DNA of 64,000 nucleotides, from positions 1 to 64,000 of the forward strand of contig NZ_VVIP01000079.1 in the NCBI RefSeq assembly GCF_009650435.1. The letters run 5' to 3'. This document shows, in pieces, positions 52,645-60,321 of this stretch. Position numbers and translations under genes: made by a program. Within the stretch, counting starts at the first letter, position 1. Every line of letters starts with the position of its first letter. This stretch comes from Foetidibacter luteolus (GTDB taxonomy: Bacteria; Bacteroidota; Bacteroidia; Chitinophagales; Chitinophagaceae). The notes beneath the pieces are model-generated. The model was not told where the DNA came from. It saw only the letters and a program-made list of their open reading frames with translations, and searched no databases.

Positions 52645-53136
52645 ATGCCATCTTTTGATGTAGCCAGCGCCGTTGACCTCCAAACACTTGATAATACGGT
52701 TAACGTTGTTAAAAAAGAAATTAGCAACCGGTTTGATTTTAAGGATTCGCCGGTTAACATTGACCTAAACAAAAAAGAATACCTGCTTAATGTGGAAGTA
52801 GAAAGCGAGATGAAGATGAAGCAGGTAATAGATGTTATCATCAGCAGGGCCATGAAGCAGGGTATAGCCGCCAACGCGTTTAATTTTGACAAAGACGCTT
52901 ATCCCAGCGGCAAAGTGATAAAGAAGGAAATATCCGTTAAAAACGGCCTTAAGCAGGAAGATGCTAAAAAAGTGGTGAAGCTGATAAAAGACAGCGGTAT
53001 TAAAGTACAAGCCCAGATAATGGACGATATTGTGCGGGTAACAGGCAAAAAGATTGACGACCTGCAGGCTGTAATAGCCGCATTAAAGGGCGCCGATCTG
53101 GGCATGCCCCTGCAATTTAATAACATGAAAAGTTAA
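52645..53136 (+). CDS. yajQ: YajQ-family nucleotide-binding protein
   Basis: A 163-residue protein of the UPF0234/YajQ family, two RNP-like domains that in some bacteria bind cyclic di-GMP and act on transcription. It starts MPSFDVASAVDLQTLDNTVN at 52645, the exact family start; the longer frame from 52612 is rejected. Further motifs are SNRFDFKDSPVNID (about 27-40) and VKLIKDSGIKVQAQIMDDIVRV, closing with GKKIDDLQAVIAAL and LGMPLQFNN, all conserved. A box TACATTTG at 52607-52614 resembles the -7 element. The next gene starts 6 bp after the stop. Confidence 0.95.
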   Translation: MPSFDVASAVDLQTLDNTVNVVKKEISNRFDFKDSPVNIDLNKKEYLLNVEVESEMKMKQVIDVIISRAMKQGIAANAFNFDKDAYPSGKVIKKEISVKNGLKQEDAKKVVKLIKDSGIKVQAQIMDDIVRVTGKKIDDLQAVIAALKGADLGMPLQFNNMKS

Positions 53137-53141
53137 CCAAT

Positions 53142-53534
53142 ATGAAGCTAACCAAAAGTATTATCCTTATTACCGCTGTAACAGTAGCTATTTCCTCATT
53201 CGCTTTTATAAAACACCGTCAAAGCAATATGTTCAAGCACATTGTATGTTTTAAATTCAAACAGGGCATTTCTGATGCAGACAGGCAGAAACATATTCAA
53301 TATTTTGCCGCTTTAAAAGACAGCATACCTGAAATTGTTGCTTACGAAGGCGGCGAAGCTGAAAAAGTGAGTTACGAAAGCACCGCCGATTACGACTATG
53401 TACATATTGTAACCATCAAATCGAAAGAAGATTCGGAAAAGTATTTTCACCACCCTGCACACAAGCGTTTTATAGAAGCTAATAAGGCAAGCTGGGCCAA
53501 TGTGTTTGTGATCAATACGAATTCGGGGGAGTAG
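53142..53534 (+). CDS. Dabb (stress-responsive A/B barrel) domain protein
   Basis: A 130-residue protein with an N-terminal hydrophobic segment (IILITAVTVAISSFAFI) acting as signal or anchor, then a Dabb ferredoxin-like domain: FKHIVCFKFKQGISDADRQK at about 28-47 (the family's H.v.fk.k strand) and YDYVHIVTIKSKEDSEKYFHHPAHKRF (strand, then helix), summarised by motifs HIVCFKF and YFHHPAHKRF. The function is unknown; the fold often dimerises. It starts 6 bp after yajQ and is probably cotranscribed. Confidence 0.88.
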   Translation: MKLTKSIILITAVTVAISSFAFIKHRQSNMFKHIVCFKFKQGISDADRQKHIQYFAALKDSIPEIVAYEGGEAEKVSYESTADYDYVHIVTIKSKEDSEKYFHHPAHKRFIEANKASWANVFVINTNSGE

Positions 53535-53759
53535 TTAGAATGTGAATTCAGCAAGAATATCCTTGCTGCCGGTTGTATAAGTGCCTGCGGTTTTATCAAT
53601 CCATTCATCAGTTTCAGCTTGTGTTTTGCCTGAATCCCGCTGTATGGAGGCCAGTAAGTCATCTATATACCTGGAAATGCTTTTGTTTTGTGAGCGGGCA
53701 TGTTTTTTTATGAATTTCTTTCGCTCACTTGAAATTAATATGGTCAATTTTTCCTGCAT
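53535..53759 (-). CDS. DUF6364-type ribbon-helix-helix antitoxin, apparently orphan
   Basis: A 74-residue protein. The start at 53759 (MQEKLTILISSERKKFI) is the typical start of DUF6364 antitoxins, with a short strand, a helix containing HARSQNKSISRYIDDLLASI, and a C-terminal tail. Such proteins are normally followed by a PIN-domain toxin. Here the stop abuts the convergent Dabb gene and no toxin frame follows, so it is either an orphan or a remnant. The longer frame to 53873 runs into the L31 promoter region and is rejected. Confidence 0.75.
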   Translation of the reverse strand: MQEKLTILISSERKKFIKKHARSQNKSISRYIDDLLASIQRDSGKTQAETDEWIDKTAGTYTTGSKDILAEFTF

Positions 53760-53814
53760 ACTATCTTTTCGTACAAATTTAAAAAAAGATACGAAACGGA
53801 TTAATTCTCTTTTT

Positions 53815-53845
53815 TTGGCCAAAAACCCTGTTCCCCCTATCTTTG
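53815..53845 (+). promoter_or_regulatory. Promoter of rpmE2
   Basis: TTG at 53815-53817 (within TTTTTTTGG), 20 bp, then TATCTTTG at 53838-53845: an excellent match to the Bacteroidota pattern TTTG-N19-21-TAnnTTTG. The gene starts at 53902. Confidence 0.85.
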
Positions 53846-53901
53846 CGCTCCATTTTATAAAGCACACGGCCATATCCGTGGCACCTTAAAAATTTCATTA
53901 C

Positions 53902-54150
53902 ATGAAACAAGGTATCCATCCAAACAGCTACAGGCTGGTTGTTTTTAAAGACATGAGTAACGGCACAACTTTCCTGAGCCGCTCTACCGCAGCTACCAAA
54001 GAAACCATCCAACACGAAGATGGCAACGAGTATCCACTGGTTAAGCTGGAAATTTCGAATACCTCGCACCCTTTCTACACAGGCAAAAACGTATTGGTAG
54101 ATACTGCGGGCCGTATTGACAAATTCAAAAAACGTTACGCGAAGAAATAA
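53902..54150 (+). CDS. rpmE2: Ribosomal protein L31, type B
   Basis: An 82-residue large-subunit protein. It lacks the four Cys of the zinc form, so it is type B. It starts MKQGIHPNSYRLVVFKDMSN and ends AGRIDKFKKRYAKK, both diagnostic. Type B L31 is usual in Bacteroidota and not a zinc-starvation alternative there. It has its own promoter and terminator. Confidence 0.96.
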   Translation: MKQGIHPNSYRLVVFKDMSNGTTFLSRSTAATKETIQHEDGNEYPLVKLEISNTSHPFYTGKNVLVDTAGRIDKFKKRYAKK

Positions 54151-54175
54151 CCGTTGTTTACGTAAAAAGAATAGC

Positions 54176-54222
54176 AATCCCTCCGACTGTATCAAAAGTT
54201 TCGGGGGGATTTTGCTTTTTTA
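54176..54222 (+). terminator. Intrinsic terminator after rpmE2
   Basis: AATCCCTCCGA and TCGGGGGGATT pair around a loop of about 18 bases, followed by TTGCTTTTTTATT. Confidence 0.75.
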
Positions 54223-54273
54223 TTGCTGCTATTAACCACTATTTTCGTCCACTTTTTATAAATAACCAAAGAA

Positions 54274-55509
54274 ATGACCCAGGCAATTACCAGTTATCCC
54301 AAAGAGAAGATCAACATTCTTTTTTTAGAAAACATAAGTGATAAGGCTGTTCAGCGGTTTAAGCAATCCGGCTATGAAAACGTAAAAAAGCTGGCCGGCG
54401 CATTAGGTGAAGAAGAACTGATGCATGAAATTAAGGATGTACACCTGCTCGGCATACGCTCCAAAACAAAAATTACCCCAAGGGTGCTTGAAGCAGCTAA
54501 AAAGCTGCAGGCCATCGGTTGTTTTTGTATTGGCGTAAACCAGGTTAACCTAAAAGAAGCTACCACACACGGGGTGGCTGTTTTTAATGCGCCCTACAGC
54601 AATACCCGCAGCGTGGCAGAACTGGTAATAGGTGCAGCCATTATGCTGATAAGAAGGATTCCCGATAAAAATAATGCCGCCCATAAGGGCATCTGGCTAA
54701 AAGAAGCCAAGGGAAGCTTTGAGCTGCGTGGTAAAACGCTGGGCATTATTGGCTATGGAAATATAGGCAGCCAGTTGAGCGTATTGGCCGAAGCCCTGGG
54801 TATGAAAGTGTTATTTTATGATGTAGAAACCAAGCTGCCGCTGGGCAATGCCAACTCCTGCAAAAGTATTAAGGAGGTGGTAAGCCTTAGCGATGTAATT
54901 TCCCTGCACGTGCCCGAAACCGCCCAAACAAAGAACCTTATCAATAAAAGCGTTCTCCGGAATTTTAAAAAAGGTTCTATATTAATTAACTATGCCAGGG
55001 GAGAAGTAGTTGATCTTCAGGCGCTTGCTAATTGTTTAGCTGCTGGTGACCTTGGTGGTGCGGCCATTGATGTGTACCCCTGGGAGCCGGAAAAAAACGG
55101 CGACAAATTTGAAACACCTTTACAGGGTTTACCCAACGTTATCCTTACCCCGCACATTGGTGGGTCTACTGAAGAGGCCCAGCAAAACATTGGCGAAGAT
55201 GTAAGCATCAAGCTTTTTAATTATCTTGAGAAAGGTATTACGTTTGGTTCTCATACTGTGCCGGCGTTAAGCCTGCCCCCGGTAGAAGGCGCCCACCGTA
55301 TACTGCACATACACAACAACGTGCCTGGTGTGCTGAGTGCTATTAACACTGAATTATCAAAAAATAATATCAATATTGTTGGCCAATACCTTAAAACCAA
55401 TGAAGAAATAGGTTACGTGGTGTTGGATGTTGATAAAAAGCTGTCCAACAAAGCGCTGGAGCTGATACGTGATGTAAAGGAAACCATTAAAGTGCGTATG
55501 TTGTACTAA
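54274..55509 (+). CDS. serA: D-3-phosphoglycerate dehydrogenase
   Basis: A 411-residue enzyme of the first step of serine synthesis. It has the substrate-binding half (LLGIRSKTKITPRVLEAAKKL), the NAD domain with LGIIGYGNIGSQLSVLAEALG near residue 160, the catalytic region RGEVVDLQAL and ILTPHIGGSTEEAQ (His), and a C-terminal ACT-like domain (ILHIHNNVPGVLSAINTEL, INIVGQYLKT). The form with one ACT domain is about 410 residues, as here. Serine is the carbon acceptor for the sulfide made by the sulfur locus, although the two are 31 kb apart. Confidence 0.95.
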   Translation: MTQAITSYPKEKINILFLENISDKAVQRFKQSGYENVKKLAGALGEEELMHEIKDVHLLGIRSKTKITPRVLEAAKKLQAIGCFCIGVNQVNLKEATTHGVAVFNAPYSNTRSVAELVIGAAIMLIRRIPDKNNAAHKGIWLKEAKGSFELRGKTLGIIGYGNIGSQLSVLAEALGMKVLFYDVETKLPLGNANSCKSIKEVVSLSDVISLHVPETAQTKNLINKSVLRNFKKGSILINYARGEVVDLQALANCLAAGDLGGAAIDVYPWEPEKNGDKFETPLQGLPNVILTPHIGGSTEEAQQNIGEDVSIKLFNYLEKGITFGSHTVPALSLPPVEGAHRILHIHNNVPGVLSAINTELSKNNINIVGQYLKTNEEIGYVVLDVDKKLSNKALELIRDVKETIKVRMLY

Positions 55510-55561
55510 GCCTTTGCCAGGTTGGCCACAGAGGGTAGATTGTCGCCCGTAACAAATGAGC

Positions 55562-55682
55562 AGGGATGAGGATGCGGGTGAGGGATTGAAGCGGTTACCC
55601 CGGTGAGGCCATCGCAGCCGGGCTGCTGTGCCGGAGTATGAGCGGAAAGCCCGGCCCCTTGCTATAGCTTGGGGACACCCCC
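55562..55682 (-). repeat. Dispersed repeat family D, copy 2 (reversed)
   Basis: Reverse complement of the family D order: GGGGGTGTCCCC at the right end, GGGCCGGGCTTTCCGCTCAT, then CGGCACAGCAGCCCGGCTGC, GATGGCCTCACCGGGGTAAC and CGCTTCAATCCCTCACCCGC at the left. Its inner part matches copy 3 at 58417-58528 better than copy 1. Confidence 0.8.
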
Positions 55683-55763
55683 AAAATAATATTCCCATTT
55701 AAAACAATAATACCAGGGCGTTTTGCATATATAGTACCCATTTACCCTGAAAATGAATATAAT

Positions 55764-57110
55764 ATGAGTGAAGCTATAGACCAGTTGAAGGAAGCATTGT
55801 CTTTTTCTCCCGAAAACATTCCATTGCGGTTACATGTGGCAGATATGATGCTGAAGGAAAACCTGCTGGATGATGCCGCGGGACAGTTTAATGAAGTGCT
55901 GAAAAGAAACTACGGCAACGCCAAAGCCAGGAAGGGCCTTGCCTCTGTATATTTCAGGCAGAAAAAATTCTCTACCGCTATTATAGTTTTTGAAGAACTG
56001 TGGAAACAGGATGAGCTTACCTGGGATGAAATGGTGCAGTATGTGCGCTGCCTGGTTAAAGAAAACTCTATGAGCGATGCTGTGGAAGTGTATAAAAAAG
56101 TTCTGGCTTTAAATCCGTCTTTTACTGATGTGGAGCTGGATGCCATACTTAGAACACCATCTGCCGGCGCCTTTAATGATGATTTTGAGTTTGATGATGA
56201 TGACGACTTCGCTTTTGACGATGAAGCAGGCAAACCAAATTTCCTGATGGAAAAACCTGACCTGAAATTTGAAGATGTGGGCGGCATGGAGCAGGTGAAG
56301 CGTGAAATTGCCATGAAGATTATCCAGCCGCTTAAAAACCCAGATTTATACAAGGCGTTTGGCAAAAAGATAGGAGGGGGCATACTGCTTTACGGCCCGC
56401 CCGGCTGTGGCAAAACTTACCTGGCCAGGGCAACCGCCGGCGAAATTAACGCCGGTTTTATTAACATAGGTCTGCACGATATACTGGATATGTGGATGGG
56501 CAACAGCGAGAAAAACCTGCACGCTGTTTTTGAATTTGCCCGCAAAAATGCCCCCTGTGTAGTGTTTTTTGATGAAGTGGATGCGCTGGGCGCCAGCCGC
56601 AGCGATTTGCGCCAAAGCAGCATGCGCCATGTTATTAACCAGTTTTTGGCAGAACTGGATGGTGTACACGGCAAAAACGACGGCGTTTTAGTGCTGGCTG
56701 CTACCAATGCACCCTGGAGTGTTGACAGTGCCTTTAGAAGGCCCGGGCGTTTTGACCGTATTATTTTTGTGGCGCCGCCAGATGAGCAGGGCAGGGTGGA
56801 GATACTAAAACAGCACCTGAAAAATAAGCCGGTTGAACCCATTGATATAAACGCGATTGCCAAAGTTACCGACGGATACTCCGGCGCAGACCTGCAGGCC
56901 ATTGTGGATATTGCAACGGAGTTGAAGCTGGAGGAATCTTTTACCAAAGGCTCCGTGGAAAAAATAACTTCCAAAGACTTGCAAAAAGCCGTTAAACAGC
57001 ACCGGCCTACCACTACCGAATGGTTTAACACGGCCAGGAATTATGCTTTGTACGCCAATGAATCAGGCCTGTACGATGAAATACTGAAATACCTGAAAAT
57101 TAAGAAGTAA
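55764..57110 (+). CDS. TPR-AAA+ ATPase (CDC48/proteasome-ATPase-like)
   Basis: A 448-residue cytoplasmic protein. Residues about 1-120 are TPR-like helical repeats (LHVADMMLKENLLDDAAGQF, KARKGLASVYFRQKKFSTAI). An acidic linker at about 132-152 (DDFEFDDDDDFAFDDE) follows, then one AAA+ module: DVGGMEQVKREIAMKIIQPL, Walker A GPPGCGKT near 212, Walker B VVFFDEVDALG near 265, sensor LAATNAP near 312, arginine finger RRPGRFDR near 325, and the C-terminal lid DGYSGADLQ. All AAA motifs are complete, so it should be active, probably as a hexamer. The stop overlaps the next gene's start by one base (TAATG). Client and purpose are unknown. Confidence 0.9.
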   Translation: MSEAIDQLKEALSFSPENIPLRLHVADMMLKENLLDDAAGQFNEVLKRNYGNAKARKGLASVYFRQKKFSTAIIVFEELWKQDELTWDEMVQYVRCLVKENSMSDAVEVYKKVLALNPSFTDVELDAILRTPSAGAFNDDFEFDDDDDFAFDDEAGKPNFLMEKPDLKFEDVGGMEQVKREIAMKIIQPLKNPDLYKAFGKKIGGGILLYGPPGCGKTYLARATAGEINAGFINIGLHDILDMWMGNSEKNLHAVFEFARKNAPCVVFFDEVDALGASRSDLRQSSMRHVINQFLAELDGVHGKNDGVLVLAATNAPWSVDSAFRRPGRFDRIIFVAPPDEQGRVEILKQHLKNKPVEPIDINAIAKVTDGYSGADLQAIVDIATELKLEESFTKGSVEKITSKDLQKAVKQHRPTTTEWFNTARNYALYANESGLYDEILKYLKIKK

Positions 57111-58366
57111 TGATTGGCGAAAACCGGCACATAGCAAGGGCCCGTCTGCTGCTGGGCCAGGGCAGGCTTAAAGATGCGGAAAAAGAAGTGGGCTATGCTT
57201 TGCAGCAAGACCCTAACGACCATGAAGCTATGCTGCTGCTGGCTGAGTGTAAAATAGATGCAAAAGACTACGATGCGGGCATTTCCCTGTTGCAGCAGGC
57301 CATTCTTCTTGACCCGCACAGCGACAGGCCTTATTATCTTTTGGGTTTTGCCCATTATCAAAAAGATAACCTTAAAGAGGCAACTAAGCAACTGGATATT
57401 GCCATTCAGTTGAACCCTTACCATGCCGGTTATTTTGGATTGTACGCTTACATTTACATGGAGCAGCACAATTATAAAGCCGCCCTTGAAAAGGCCAATG
57501 AAGGCCTAAATGTTGACCCCGAAGAACTCACCTGCCTTAATGCCCGGTCCCAGGCTTTGTTCCGCCTTAAAAGCAGCGACGAAGCTTATGAAACCATCAA
57601 AGAAGCACTTTCCATAGACCCCGATAATGCTTTTACACATACCAATTACGGCTGGCATTTTCTTGAAAAGGGCAAGCATAAACAGGCCCGTGAGCATTTC
57701 AGGGAAGCGTTGCGTATTGAGCCTACCATGGGCCGGGCAAGGGCCGGGCTCAAAGAGTCGCTAAAAGCCAATGTGCCGCCTTACCGCTGGCTGCTTATGT
57801 TTTCCCTTTGGCTGTCGTCCAAATCAAAAGCTGCACGCTGGGGTATTATCATTGCGTTGTGGATAGGGGTGCGGCTTGCTACATCAGCCAGTAAATCGGC
57901 AGGATGGCAGGTACTCGCTTTTGTGCTGGCAGCATTGTACCTTGCTTTTGTTGTGTTTTCGTGGATAGGCAACTCGCTTGCCAACCTTTACCTTTCTTTT
58001 CATAAAGAAGGTAAATATGCCCTTACCAGCAGCGAAAAATATAATGCCTGGAGTATTGGGGGCGTTATCCTTTTGTCTATTATTTTCTTTACACTCAATT
58101 TCACTACCGGCGGAAAAACACAAGGCGCCCTGTTTTTCTGTTCAATTGTCGTTTTTTCGCTGGCCATGCCTTTAAGCCAGTTGCAATACCCCATAAGCTT
58201 TGTCACCCGCAAACCATCTTTCTGGATGGCTTTTGCCCTTATTGGGCTGGGTGTATGTACCTGCTTAAGCGCATGGATAGCTCCGGCAGTTTTTACTGTA
58301 TTCCTATCCGTCTATATGCTGGCGTTTTTGGTATACACCTGGGCGGGCAGTTTTTCCGGCCGGTAA
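57110..58366 (+). CDS. TPR-repeat membrane protein coupled to the AAA ATPase
   Basis: A 418-residue protein. Residues about 1-225 are five to six TPR repeats (ARARLLLGQGRLKDAEKEVG, PYYLLGFAHYQKDNLKEATK, THTNYGWHFLEKGKHKQARE). The rest has four or five transmembrane helices (WGIIIALWIGVRL, AFVLAALYLAFVVFSWIG, GGVILLSIIFFTLNF, FCSIVVFSLAMPL). Its start ATG overlaps the AAA gene's stop by one base, so the two are coupled and probably form one complex: a membrane TPR adaptor recruiting the AAA motor. No family name known to me covers the pair. Confidence 0.85.
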   Translation: MIGENRHIARARLLLGQGRLKDAEKEVGYALQQDPNDHEAMLLLAECKIDAKDYDAGISLLQQAILLDPHSDRPYYLLGFAHYQKDNLKEATKQLDIAIQLNPYHAGYFGLYAYIYMEQHNYKAALEKANEGLNVDPEELTCLNARSQALFRLKSSDEAYETIKEALSIDPDNAFTHTNYGWHFLEKGKHKQAREHFREALRIEPTMGRARAGLKESLKANVPPYRWLLMFSLWLSSKSKAARWGIIIALWIGVRLATSASKSAGWQVLAFVLAALYLAFVVFSWIGNSLANLYLSFHKEGKYALTSSEKYNAWSIGGVILLSIIFFTLNFTTGGKTQGALFFCSIVVFSLAMPLSQLQYPISFVTRKPSFWMAFALIGLGVCTCLSAWIAPAVFTVFLSVYMLAFLVYTWAGSFSGR

Positions 58367-58416
58367 CAAATTTAGCAGCCTGCCGGCTACAGGCAGGATG
58401 TAAAATTGAGTTTTTA

Positions 58417-58565
58417 GGGGGTGTCCCTCGTACCTCGGGCCGGGCTTTCCGCTATTACTCCGGCACAAGAGCCCTGCTGCGATGGCTTCACCGGGGTAAC
58501 CGCTTCAATCCCTCACCCGAAAGACAGTTGCCGGTTACAAGTTGCAGGTTACCAGTCTGTTGGTG
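58417..58565 (+). repeat. Dispersed repeat family D, copy 3, and a short direct repeat
   Basis: GGGGGTGTCCCTCGTACCTC, GGGCCGGGCTTTCCGCTATT, CTCCGGCACAAGAGCCCTGC, TGCGATGGCTTCACCGGGGT, AACCGCTTCAATCCCTCACC (to about 58528). It is followed by GGTTACAAGTTGCAGGTTAC (58534 onward), a string that recurs at about 58917. Confidence 0.75.
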
Positions 58566-59046
58566 TGTAAATGCTTGGGGTTTTTAGGGGCGATGATGTG
58601 CAAGTTCTCCACTGCGGTAGAGCCGCAAACACTAAACTTTAAACAAAAGAACCTTGAACAGCAAAGCCCCGTAGGGGCGGCATGTCAGTAGATAAGAAAA
58701 GAGACGCTTTACTAGGAGCGCCGTAGGTGCGATATGTTAAGCCGGGTGACGTATAACAGCAAGATTAATGATTAACAGGCCCTGGTGCAGGAGGCCGTTC
58801 AACATGCCGCCTCTACGAGGTTTTACAAACAGTTCGTGACTGCATGCTTGCTACTATAACATATCGCTCTACGGAGCTTCGCGTTTGGTTGGGGGAGTAC
58901 CCGAAAGCCGGTTACTGGTTACAAGTTGCAGGTTACCGGTCTGTTGCACGAGATGATAATGTTATTTTTAATATCATGTAGCGGAAAAAATATTCAACGA
59001 GCCCGGCGGAAGAATCATGCTGTATATCTTTTCTTGACTTTTTTAC

Positions 59047-59076
59047 GCAACCTCCCATTCCGGTTGCCTTTTTTTT
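59047..59076 (+). terminator. Isolated intrinsic terminator
   Basis: GCAACC, a nine-base loop, GGTTGC and a run of eight T. No coding gene lies within 680 bp upstream on this strand, so it ends either a small RNA or a leader transcript. Confidence 0.7.
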
Positions 59077-59248
59077 GTCAAGCCTGTCCCGGACTTGTTA
59101 CGGCGACAAAAGGTAAAATAAGGATATTCAAAACAGGTATGTGCAAATGCTACGGCGCAAGCTTTTAACACCTGTTTAAAAATAAAAGTCTACAATTTTA
59201 GTGTGGTTAAAACTGATTGCCTTACTTTTATCCATAATTCCTACTGAA

Positions 59249-59262
59249 CCTATATAGATAGG
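59249..59262. promoter_or_regulatory. Palindrome before the tandem DUF2061 gene
   Basis: CCTAT ATAG ATAGG is a perfect 5-bp inverted repeat, 22 bp before the start codon, enclosed by TTCCTA (59238-59243) and TAGGAA (59259-59264). A position for an operator; the regulator is unknown. Confidence 0.35.
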
Positions 59263-59283
59263 AACTTCAACAACAAAAGATTT

Positions 59284-59796
59284 ATGCCGGTAATAAAAAA
59301 GGATAAAAGCGCAAGGGTTTTTGCAAAAGCAACTTCATGGCGTTTTTTTGCAACTTGCGATACTATTTTACTTTCATGGATTTTTACAGGCCAGATTGGA
59401 ACTGCTTTGAGAATAGGGGTAACTGAAGTGGCTACCAAAATAGGGCTTTTCTACCTGCACGAACGCATTTGGGACAAGCTATCCTTTGGCAGGACATATA
59501 CCCAGGAAAACAACGAGGTTATAGTACATGATAAGCATTACCGCAGTGTGGTAAAGGGCGCAAGCTGGCGCTTTTTCGGTACGCTTGACACAATGATCAT
59601 CGCCCTGCTCTGGACCGGCGATTACACAAAAGCATTAGCGATAGGCGTTACTGAAGTAGTTACCAAAATAGCCCTGTTCTGGCTGCACGAGCGGGCCTGG
59701 CTGAAAATAAAGTGGGGGAAAGAAGAACGTGTACTCGACGAAACGAAAGTAGCAGCCCAGGTAAATTTTTCAACTGTAAAAGCAACTACCGCATAA
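59284..59796 (+). CDS. Tandem DUF2061 membrane protein
   Basis: A 170-residue protein made of two similar halves. Half 1: ATSWRFFATCDTILLSWIFT and ALRIGVTEVATKIGLFYLHERIWDK. Half 2: GASWRFFGTLDTMIIALLWT and ALAIGVTEVVTKIALFWLHERAW, summarised by the shared SWRFF.T.DT and GVTEV.TKI.LF.LHER motifs. Each half is one DUF2061 domain with two hydrophobic segments. My recollection is that single DUF2061 proteins often sit beside sulfate-activation genes in Bacteroidota, which would link it to the sulfur locus at 17-23 kb; here it stands alone. Function unknown. Confidence 0.85.
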   Translation: MPVIKKDKSARVFAKATSWRFFATCDTILLSWIFTGQIGTALRIGVTEVATKIGLFYLHERIWDKLSFGRTYTQENNEVIVHDKHYRSVVKGASWRFFGTLDTMIIALLWTGDYTKALAIGVTEVVTKIALFWLHERAWLKIKWGKEERVLDETKVAAQVNFSTVKATTA

Positions 59797-60312
59797 CTAC
59801 AAATAAGGTAAAATTTTACGGGCCCTTGCCTTAAAGGCAGGGGTTTCTGTTTCATATACACTATTGATAATCAACTTTAATTCTTCCTTTATTTCAGTAT
59901 AAATTTTCGCCAGGTTAAACAATATTGTTAGCGAAAATGCCTTAATAGCAGCAGGGGTGGAGGGGCTTTCAATAAGCCTGAAACATGCATTCATTACCTG
60001 CCCGTGAAACGCTTCCGGTATTTCAATAGCTTTGAGTATCCTTACGGTATTTCGTATCACTGCCGGGTGTACACCTGTTTTATCCAGTTGCTTTACCAGG
60101 GTATTAAGATGAGGAGTGATCATGGAGGGCTGGTCCCTCACAGCCCTGCTTACACACCACGCAGCCCGCTGAGCCAACCTGTAATCATTTGACAGGAAGC
60201 AATCCATCAGTTCCCTGAAATTGTCAGCCTCTGATATTGCGAACGTTGCTACAGCCATTGCCAGCTCTTTGGTCTGTCTTTTAGCATGCAACAATTCTTT
60301 CCGGATGTTCAT
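59797..60312 (-). CDS. HEAT-repeat-like helical protein
   Basis: A 171-residue all-helical soluble protein with HEAT/ARM-like spacing: FLSNDYRLAQRAAWCVSRAV at about 39-58, then HLNTLVKQLDKTGVHPAVIRNTVR and STPAAIKAFSLTILFNLAKI. The pattern of aliphatic residues with Asp/Arg at helix ends suggests four repeats, a protein-binding scaffold. I recognise no specific family. It is convergent with the DUF2061 gene with no spacer and lies 9 bp from cutC on the same strand. Confidence 0.7.
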   Translation of the reverse strand: MNIRKELLHAKRQTKELAMAVATFAISEADNFRELMDCFLSNDYRLAQRAAWCVSRAVRDQPSMITPHLNTLVKQLDKTGVHPAVIRNTVRILKAIEIPEAFHGQVMNACFRLIESPSTPAAIKAFSLTILFNLAKIYTEIKEELKLIINSVYETETPAFKARARKILPYL

Positions 60313-60321
60313 ACAATTTTG

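Larger units (their letters stand above)
58566..59283. other. Long gene-free stretch with hairpin repeats
   Basis: 58668-58885 contains the palindromes GCCCCGTAGGGGC, CTAGGAGCGCCGTAGGTGCG and TATCGCTCTACGGAGCTTCG, a common Bacteroidota repeat style. 58917-58945 repeats the GGTTACAAGTTGCAGGTTAC string. A stand-alone terminator is at 59047-59076. AAACAGGT (59131-59138) pairs with ACCTGTTT (59170-59177) in front of the DUF2061 gene. The rest shows nothing I can name. Confidence 0.65.

Noticed and set aside
59131..59177. The AAACAGGT/ACCTGTTT structure considered as a known riboswitch
   Set aside because: I could not match it to the conserved core of SAM, preQ1, cobalamin or other classes by eye, so no riboswitch is called.
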